NCBI GenBank assembly: GCA_015057755.1
Contig: SVDR01000009.1
Coordinates: forward strand, 1 to 49,062
DNA length: 49,062 bases
Reading direction: 5' to 3'
DNA from: Lachnoclostridium sp.
GTDB taxonomy: Bacteria; Bacillota_A; Clostridia; Lachnospirales; Lachnospiraceae
Shown one piece after another: positions 43,975-49,062 of the stretch. Position numbers and translations under genes: made by a program. How positions within the stretch are numbered: position 1 is the stretch's first letter; each line of letters begins with the position of its first letter. Below the pieces are notes generated by a model, which had not been told where the DNA came from, made no database searches, and saw nothing but the letters and a program-made list of their open reading frames with translations.

Positions 43975-44094
43975 TTTCTCCAATGACGTGTCCCCGGATG
44001 TGGCTCCGGGTCAGAACAATCCTTTTGCGCATTTCTGCTCACGCACCTCACGGCGACGGGCTCGCGCAGGCCTTGCACCTGCTTCCCCAGACAA
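43975..44094 (-). promoter_or_regulatory. cobalamin riboswitch (aptamer core)
   Basis: The core consensus of B12 aptamers is present in order on the minus strand: GGGGAAGCAGGTGCAAGGCC (G-G-G-A-A then GGTG-x-AA-x-CC), GAGCCCGTCGCCGTGA, and downstream GACCCGGAGCCACA with the conserved GCCAC. It starts almost at the predicted transcription start, so the P1 stem is short (GTC/GAC, CATTG region). The absence of a standard long peripheral P7-P11 set suggests a compact class. High adenosyl- or other cobalamin should lower expression of the downstream lipoprotein and ECF-S genes. Confidence 0.88.
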
Positions 44095-44099
44095 TAACG

Positions 44100-44128
44100 A
44101 TTGTAACATAAGAGTATCAGTTATGCAA
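44100..44128 (-). promoter_or_regulatory. sigma-A promoter for the cobalamin riboswitch operon
   Basis: TTGCAT, 17 bp spacer, TACAAT with TG-T extension. It is back to back with the plsC promoter. Confidence 0.8.
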
Positions 44129-44134
44129 ATAAAC

Positions 44135-44163
44135 TTGAACTGAAAAACATGGTATGTTAAACT
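44135..44163 (+). promoter_or_regulatory. possible promoter for plsC
   Basis: TTGAAC, 17 bp spacer, TAAACT with TG-T extension; TATATA a few bases later is an alternative -10. AGAGG precedes the plsC start. Confidence 0.5.
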
Positions 44164-44227
44164 ATATATCAAACGTGACAAATTCCACGATATTGAAACA
44201 ATACACGATTTAGTAGAGGAAATATTT

Positions 44228-44941
44228 ATGAACAGAATTGTATACATGTGTTTAAAGAACATTCCCAGAATCCCAGGCGCGTGGTTCAAGCTCTGCAAAT
44301 ATGCAAAGAATCCGGATAATTATACTCGTGAGGAAATGGCTGATCACATCCGGTACATTATGAAACTTGCAGTTAAATCCGGAAATATTAATTTAAAAGT
44401 AACCGGTACTGAGAAATTTCCGAAAGAGGACGGTTTCATGCTCTATGGAAACCATCAGGGTATGTTTGATGCAGTTGCCATGCTTGCAGCCATCGACAGA
44501 CCGGTAGCGGCTGTATTCAAAAAGGAACTAAAAGATATTCCGTTTGTAAAACAGATTGTCGCATGTACCGGATCCTATGCTATGGACCGTGAAGATGTCC
44601 GTCAATCCATGGAAGTGATCATGAATACTGCCAAAGACGTTGCCGAGAAAAAGAGAAACTTCATTATTTTCCCGGAAGGAACCAGAAGTAAAAACGGTAA
44701 TGTTATGGGCGAGTTCCACGCCGGCAGTTTTAAAAGCGCCCAGAAAGCCAAATGTCCGATCGTTCCGTTTGTCTTTATCGACAGTTTCCATGTCCTCGAT
44801 AAAGACGGTACCGAGCCGATGGATGTGCAGCTTCATTTCTTAGAGCCGATTCCGTATGAGGAATACAAGCCGTTAAAAACGGTTGAACTGGCTGCGATGG
44901 TAAAAGACCGCATTCAAAAGGTCATTGATGCAAATACGTAG
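44228..44941 (+). CDS. plsC: 1-acyl-sn-glycerol-3-phosphate acyltransferase
   Basis: Adds the second acyl chain to lysophosphatidic acid, giving phosphatidic acid. The four family motifs are seen: GNHQGMFDA (N-H-x4-D), the FKKELKDIPF region, IFPEGTRSKNG (F-P-E-G-T-R-S) and PIVPFVF. 237 residues is normal. An amphipathic N-terminal stretch would place it on the inner membrane face. Monocistronic, divergent from the riboswitch operon and convergent on the DUF368 gene, with which it shares a bidirectional terminator. Confidence 0.93.
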   Translation: MNRIVYMCLKNIPRIPGAWFKLCKYAKNPDNYTREEMADHIRYIMKLAVKSGNINLKVTGTEKFPKEDGFMLYGNHQGMFDAVAMLAAIDRPVAAVFKKELKDIPFVKQIVACTGSYAMDREDVRQSMEVIMNTAKDVAEKKRNFIIFPEGTRSKNGNVMGEFHAGSFKSAQKAKCPIVPFVFIDSFHVLDKDGTEPMDVQLHFLEPIPYEEYKPLKTVELAAMVKDRIQKVIDANT

Positions 44942-44987
44942 CAAAAAATCCGCAAGGCTGTCACATAAGCCTCGCGGATTATCTTTT
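44942..44987. terminator. bidirectional intrinsic terminator between plsC and the DUF368 gene
   Basis: AATCCGC and GCGGATT with inner AGGCT/AGCCT pairing; ATCTTTTTATT follows on the plus strand and TTTTTTGC on the minus strand. Confidence 0.9.
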
Positions 44988-45829
44988 TATTCCACATCAA
45001 ACTTCTGATTGAAATTATCCAGCGCCAGCGCTGCTGCGACACCAGCCACAATGCAGATCACATTAACAATCGCACTTGTCATGGAAACGGTAAAGCTTCC
45101 AAACGGAACGATCATGATCGTTGCTGCGATCACGACACCGATGATCGCATGGAATGCCACGGAGTAGTGATGGTCAAACAGGGAGTTAACTGCTCTGGAG
45201 AACAGGATCACGGTTGCAGCTGCTCCGATTCCGCCCGGAATGCACACAGACATATCCAGATGACCGATACCTGCCACAAACGGTTCGTATAAACCAAGTG
45301 GCATTAACAGCGTGGAAAAGCTCATACCCGGAGCGATCACGCTCAGTGCAAGGCAGAATCCGCAGAATAAGTACCACACGAGATTCGGCTCGATCTGCAC
45401 GGAAAGGACTTTTAAGCTGATCAGCAATGCAAAAATCGCAACCATTGCAATTCCCATGGAAACGAAGGAAGCGCTGCTGCGGCCTTCTTTTCCTGCCTCA
45501 CGGAACAGAGAAGGAAGCATGCCCGTGATCAAACCAATGAACACGCAAACCGATGGGTCCGGATATTTATCCAGTAAAATGGACAGCAGATTCGCAATTC
45601 CAAGGAAACCGATCACCAGACCGACACCATACGGAAACAGCTTTGGAAAATGGGTTTTGAATTTGCGGATCGGATCTGCAAAAAATTCCATGATTGTTTT
45701 ATAGACGCCAAACACAACCATCAGAACACCTCCGGAAATACCCGGAAGCACAGCTCCAAGTCCGATCAATGCACCCTGAAATACATGAAATCCGACTTGA
45801 ATAAGTGATTGATTCTTTTCTTGTTTCAT
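44987..45829 (-). CDS. popT: DUF368 family polyprenyl-phosphate transporter
   Basis: 280 residues with about eight membrane helices. The N-terminal GALIGLGAVLPGISGGVLMV and the internal repeat LALSVIAPGMSFSTLLMPLG are the inverted-repeat signature of DUF368. DUF368 proteins were shown to recycle undecaprenyl phosphate across the membrane, alongside DedA proteins (UptA). This returns the lipid carrier used for peptidoglycan, teichoic acid and rhamnose-containing polysaccharides. The start was set at the Met eight bases behind GGAGG; upstream codons overlap the prfA terminator. Symbol by family; no direct test. Confidence 0.88.
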   Translation of the reverse strand: MKQEKNQSLIQVGFHVFQGALIGLGAVLPGISGGVLMVVFGVYKTIMEFFADPIRKFKTHFPKLFPYGVGLVIGFLGIANLLSILLDKYPDPSVCVFIGLITGMLPSLFREAGKEGRSSASFVSMGIAMVAIFALLISLKVLSVQIEPNLVWYLFCGFCLALSVIAPGMSFSTLLMPLGLYEPFVAGIGHLDMSVCIPGGIGAAATVILFSRAVNSLFDHHYSVAFHAIIGVVIAATIMIVPFGSFTVSMTSAIVNVICIVAGVAAALALDNFNQKFDVE

Positions 45830-45850
45830 TTCTAATACCTCCATCATGCA

Positions 45851-45886
45851 GAAAAGCCCTACACCGGTCATTGCAACCGGTATAGG
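45851..45886 (-). terminator. intrinsic terminator of prfA operon
   Basis: CCTATACCGGT pairs with ACCGGTGTAGG (11 positions, one G-U), followed by GCTTTTC. The DUF368 gene starts soon after with no clear promoter, so part of its transcription may come from read-through. Confidence 0.8.
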
Positions 45887-45897
45887 ACGTATGTCTT

Positions 45898-46974
45898 TTA
45901 CATGTCTTCGTTCATCTTTGCGAGTTTTGCTGCCTGGTCAGCTGCAATCAGACTGTCGATGATCTCCTGAATGTCGCCGTTCATGATCGGCTCCAGTCTG
46001 TACAGAGTCAGTTTGATTCTGTGCTCTGTCACACGGCCCTGCGGGAAGTTGTAAGTACGGATCTTCTCGGAACGGTCACCGGTACCGATCTGTGAACGAC
46101 GCTCCGCAGCTTCCTCGTTCTGGCGGCGCTCCAGCTCCAGATCATATAACTTGGAACGCAGTAAACGGAATGCTTTTTCCTTGTTCTGCAGCTGAGATTT
46201 TTCAGTCTGGCTGTAGATCACGATACCTGTCGGCATATGAGTTAAACGTACCGCAGAGTCAGTTGTGTTGACACACTGACCACCGTTACCGGACGCACGC
46301 ATTACGTCGATACGGATATCTTTGTCTTCGATCACGATATCAAACTCTTCAGCCTCCGGCATGATCGCAACGGTAGCTGTGGATGTGTGGATACGGCCGC
46401 CGGACTCTGTCTCCGGAACACGCTGTACACGATGAACACCGGACTCATATTTTAATTTAGAATATGCGCCCTGACCTGTGATCATGAATTCAACTTCCTT
46501 CATACCGCCGATTCCACTTTCACTTACGTTGATCAGCTCGCATTTCCATCTCTGGCTCTCTGCATAATGCACGTACATACGGTATAATTCAGCAGCAAAT
46601 AACGCAGCCTCATCACCGCCTGCACCTGCACGGATCTCAACGATAACGTTCTTGTCATCGTTCGGGTCCTTCGGAAGAAGCAGGATCTTGATCTTATTTT
46701 CAAGATCTTCGATTGCTTTTTTAGCATCGGCAAGCTCCTCTTTTGCAAGTTCTCTCATCTCTTCGTCAGTCTCTTCCTCCAGAAGGAAAAGGCTGTCTTC
46801 CACAGTCTGTTTTGCCTGAACATACTCTTTGTATGTCTCTACTAACGGAGTCAGGTCTGCCTGCTCTTTCATCAGAGCACGGAACTTTCTCTGATCGTCA
46901 GTAACAGACGGGTTGCTCAGTTCAAACATAATTTCTTCATAATGTTTTACGATATCTTCTAAACGGTCAAACAT
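45898..46974 (-). CDS. prfA: peptide chain release factor 1
   Basis: Recognises UAA and UAG stop codons and triggers peptide release. The codon-recognition motif appears as RVPETESGG (P-x-T type), and the catalytic loop as [11 protein letters not shown] with GGQ, the substrate of PrmC. The length of 358 residues is standard when the start is placed at MFDRLEDIV, six bases behind AGGAGG; the longer frame adds 18 residues that overlap the end of prmC. Third gene of DUF1385, prmC, prfA. Confidence 0.97.
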   Translation of the reverse strand: MFDRLEDIVKHYEEIMFELSNPSVTDDQRKFRALMKEQADLTPLVETYKEYVQAKQTVEDSLFLLEEETDEEMRELAKEELADAKKAIEDLENKIKILLLPKDPNDDKNVIVEIRAGAGGDEAALFAAELYRMYVHYAESQRWKCELINVSESGIGGMKEVEFMITGQGAYSKLKYESGVHRVQRVPETESGGRIHTSTATVAIMPEAEEFDIVIEDKDIRIDVMRASGNGGQCVNTTDSAVRLTHMPTGIVIYSQTEKSQLQNKEKAFRLLRSKLYDLELERRQNEEAAERRSQIGTGDRSEKIRTYNFPQGRVTEHRIKLTLYRLEPIMNGDIQEIIDSLIAADQAAKLAKMNEDM

Positions 46975-47012
46975 GGGTAACCTCCTGTTACGCTTGGTCG
47001 CAGCTGTATCCT

Positions 47013-47873
47013 TTACACAGTCTGCCATCTGCCGCAGACCACACGATCGTTGCCTGCCAGATCTTTGATTGTCTTTGTATCTTTAAATCCATGAGTTCTC
47101 AGCAGATTTTCCACTGCTTCACCCTGGTCATGTCCGATCTCAAAATATACGGAACCGTTTTCATTTAAGAAACTGCCGCATTCTTCTGCCAGCTTCTCAT
47201 AGAAAAACAGTCCGTCTGCCGTTCCGTCCAATGCGCTTCTCGGTTCAAAGTCACGGACCTCCGGCTCCAGTTCCTCGATCACATCACTCGGGATGTACGG
47301 AGGATTGGATACGATAATGTCAAATTTATCTGCATTCGGATCAAACGCCGCGAACAGATCGCTGTATCGGAAACGGATCGGCTTCTGTAGAAGCTTTTCA
47401 GCATTCTTCTCAGCAACTTTCAGTGCCTCTGTGGAAATATCAGCCGCCTCCACATGAGCATATCCGCCATGTGCAGCCAGACTGACCGCGATGCAGCCGG
47501 AACCGGTACACATATCGAGAAGTTTCACATCCTTCTCTCTGTGCTCCGCCAGTACGAGTTCCACCAGCGTTTCTGTATCCTGTCTAGGAATCAGGGTATG
47601 GCGATTCACAAAAAATTCCAATCCCATAAATTCCTGTGTTCCCAGAATATGCTGCAGCGGTTCGCGCTTTGCACGTCTCGCGATCCCCTCTTTGTACTCT
47701 CTGAGCGACTCCTCTGTGGGCTCGGCTTTCTGGACCGAACACATAAAATACTGCATCCGGCTGATCCCGAACGCATGCTCAAAGAGATACCATGCATCTA
47801 AATTGTATTCTACAATCCCTGCATTCTGCAGTTCTTTCTGACCTGCTGCCAGAATCTGAGCCCAAGTCTCCAT
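47013..47873 (-). CDS. prmC: peptide chain release factor N5-glutamine methyltransferase
   Basis: Methylates the Gln of the GGQ motif of release factors, using SAM. The N-terminal helical domain ([18 protein letters not shown]) is followed by the Rossmann methyltransferase domain with [16 protein letters not shown] and the diagnostic IVSNPPYIP, plus the [10 protein letters not shown] segment that is conserved in PrmC. Length 286 is standard. It overlaps DUF1385 by one base (TAATG) and precedes its substrate gene prfA, an arrangement common in bacteria. Confidence 0.96.
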   Translation of the reverse strand: METWAQILAAGQKELQNAGIVEYNLDAWYLFEHAFGISRMQYFMCSVQKAEPTEESLREYKEGIARRAKREPLQHILGTQEFMGLEFFVNRHTLIPRQDTETLVELVLAEHREKDVKLLDMCTGSGCIAVSLAAHGGYAHVEAADISTEALKVAEKNAEKLLQKPIRFRYSDLFAAFDPNADKFDIIVSNPPYIPSDVIEELEPEVRDFEPRSALDGTADGLFFYEKLAEECGSFLNENGSVYFEIGHDQGEAVENLLRTHGFKDTKTIKDLAGNDRVVCGRWQTV

Positions 47874-48850
47874 TATTCCTCAGCCTCCGCTTTTGCAAAA
47901 TATCCCTCAGGATATTTCTCTGGGAAATTCTCCTCCAGATAAGCTCTCCAGTCAAAGATTGCTTCCACAGCCGCGATCGCGACCTCCGCCATCTTCTCAT
48001 CCGGCTCCAGAGTCGTCAGTCCCTGCATCATCATACCCGGTTTGCTGATGATATCCATGATCTTCGAATTGCTGCGTCCTGCCAGGCGAAGCACTTCATA
48101 AGAAATACCTGCGATGACCGGGATCAGAAGAATACGGCTTAACATCTTCAGCCAGATCGTATCCACGCGGACCACCATGAAGAACAGAATACTGATCATC
48201 ATAACGATCAAAAGGAAACTGGTTCCGCAGCGCTTATGTTCCTTGGAGCTCTTCATCACGTTCTCCACGTTCAGCTCCAGACCGTGCTCCAGACAGTTGA
48301 TACACTTGTGCTCAGAGCCGTGGTACATAAAGGTGCGTTTAATATCCTCCATCCGGGATATCAGTTTTATATAAGTAACGAAAATTCCGATACGGATACA
48401 GCCCTCCAAAACAGCCATGACCGTGTCGGACTTAATAAACATACGAAATACGTTGGAGATCAACATTGGCAAGATCATAAAGATTCCGATCGCCATCACC
48501 ACAGAAAAAACCATCACGACGGACATGATCACATCTTCCAGCTTCTCACCAAACTTATCGATCAGCCATTTTTCAAATTTGCCCGGTTCCTCGTCTTCCT
48601 CATCATCCTCGAAGAATTCCGCAGACCAGGTCAGCGTTTTCATACCCAGGATCATAGAGTCTGCAAAATTGAAAACTCCACGAATAAATGGCAGAGAAAA
48701 GAATTTTACCTTCTCTGTCAGACTCACATAGGTATCTTTCTCAACGACAATCTCTCCATCCGGTTTGCGAACCGCGACCGCGTAATTGTCCTTGTTTTTC
48801 ATCATGATACCTTCTAATAATGCCTGTCCCCCGATGCCGGAATATTTCAA
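47873..48850 (-). CDS. DUF1385 family membrane protein
   Basis: 325 residues beginning YSGIGGQALLEGIMMKNKDNYAV in abbreviated form GIGGQALLEGIMMKN, the hallmark N-terminus of DUF1385. Two membrane segments (VVMVFSVVMAIGIFMILPML-like near 115-140 and the region near 210-240) and the conserved YHGSEHKCINCLEHG motif, rich in His and Cys and possibly metal-binding, are seen. The start is TTG, eight bases behind GGAGG. The gene recurs between rpmE and prmC/prfA in clostridia. It has no established function; a link to translation is suggested only by neighbours. Some relatives are annotated as metal-dependent enzymes without proof. Confidence 0.9.
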   Translation of the reverse strand: MKYSGIGGQALLEGIMMKNKDNYAVAVRKPDGEIVVEKDTYVSLTEKVKFFSLPFIRGVFNFADSMILGMKTLTWSAEFFEDDEEDEEPGKFEKWLIDKFGEKLEDVIMSVVMVFSVVMAIGIFMILPMLISNVFRMFIKSDTVMAVLEGCIRIGIFVTYIKLISRMEDIKRTFMYHGSEHKCINCLEHGLELNVENVMKSSKEHKRCGTSFLLIVMMISILFFMVVRVDTIWLKMLSRILLIPVIAGISYEVLRLAGRSNSKIMDIISKPGMMMQGLTTLEPDEKMAEVAIAAVEAIFDWRAYLEENFPEKYPEGYFAKAEAEE

Positions 48851-48883
48851 TTGTATTACCTCCGTTTATTGGGTTATTGCTAC

Positions 48884-48921
48884 GAAAAAAGGTTGAGTTT
48901 TCGTTACCAAAAGCTCAACCT
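48884..48921 (-). terminator. intrinsic terminator of rpmE
   Basis: AGGTTGAG pairs with CTCAACCT, with inner TTTT/AAAA pairing, followed by TTTTTTC. It separates rpmE from DUF1385, which has no clear promoter of its own, so read-through is likely. Confidence 0.85.
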
Positions 48922-48943
48922 CATTAATCAAACATAAATTGTC

Positions 48944-49062
48944 TTATTTCACACCATACTTACGGTTGAACATTTCGATACGTCCGCGAGCGGAAGCAGC
49001 CTTCTGCTGACCTGTATAGAATGAATGGCATTTGGAACAGATTTCTACGTGAATGTCTTTCT
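48944..49062 (-). CDS. rpmE: 50S ribosomal protein L31 (partial, N-terminus outside window)
   Basis: The last 39 codons of bacterial L31: [19 protein letters not shown] and [14 protein letters not shown] match the C-terminal half of the family (VEICxxCHPFYTG). The C-x2-C pair seen is half of the zinc site of the zinc-containing RpmE form; the other half lies before the window edge. Full-length L31 is about 66-70 residues. It ends with a clear terminator. Confidence 0.95.
   Translation of the reverse strand, partial: KDIHVEICSKCHSFYTGQQKAASARGRIEMFNRKYGVK

Noticed and set aside
1..49062. CRISPR array, prophage or insertion sequence
   Set aside because: No regularly spaced repeats, transposase, integrase or phage structural genes were found; gene content is mostly core chromosome.

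Overview
The window looks like a chromosomal segment of a low-to-medium GC, Gram-positive, strictly anaerobic Clostridia, most likely Lachnospiraceae. This rests on a three-subunit NAD-linked [FeFe]-hydrogenase, strong AGGAGG-type ribosome binding sites with occasional TTG or GTG starts, sigma-A promoters with 16-18 bp spacers, cell-wall-binding repeat proteins, a cobalamin riboswitch beside an ECF S component, and a Rho factor with a glutamine-rich insert. The genus is inferred from gene content; no 16S gene is present. I saw no phage, insertion sequence, tRNA, rRNA or CRISPR array.

Layout. 1-2589: rpoB, cut by the left edge and reading left, with its own promoter. 2.9-7.0 kb: hydCBA, reading right, closed by a strong terminator. 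7.1-7.46 kb: an ORF-free stretch of nested inverted repeats that looks like a structured non-coding RNA. 7.5-24.9 kb: mostly leftward housekeeping and transport genes: a zinc-ribbon membrane protein with a MATE exporter, rho, rarA with a polysaccharide deacetylase, a YfcC carrier, a dihydrouridine synthase, an SDF-family symporter with a structured leader, and a lone prepilin; one rightward PLP enzyme; then a four-gene operon (MATE, NimA-like flavoprotein, M20 peptidase, EamA transporter). 24.9-28.8 kb: a decayed amidohydrolase behind a membrane protein, and a divergent pair made of a condensation-fold acyltransferase and a zinc-ribbon membrane protein. 28.9-36 kb: guaA, iadA, uvrA (with a LexA box) and a repeat-rich wall-binding protein. 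36-42.3 kb: leuA, glmM and an rfbABD dTDP-rhamnose set without rfbC. 42.4-43.8 kb: an alkyltransferase-like protein and a lipoprotein/ECF-S pair under a cobalamin riboswitch. 44.2-49 kb: plsC, a DUF368 family member (polyprenyl-phosphate transporter), prfA, prmC, DUF1385 and the 3' part of rpmE.

How the genes fit together. The hydrogenase reoxidises NADH and ferredoxin in fermentation. glmM, rfbABD, DUF368, the deacetylase and the wall-binding protein serve the envelope. iadA, M20, the PLP enzyme and the decayed amidohydrolase point to peptide and amino-acid scavenging. The most interesting items are (1) the riboswitch-controlled DUF4430 lipoprotein translationally coupled to an ECF S component, which suggests a cobalamin uptake module with a surface binding lipoprotein, and (2) the unassigned structured RNA-like region at 7.1-7.46 kb. 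Many start codons were moved inward from the longest frame because a good ribosome binding site and a promoter position support the shorter form; these are stated entry by entry.
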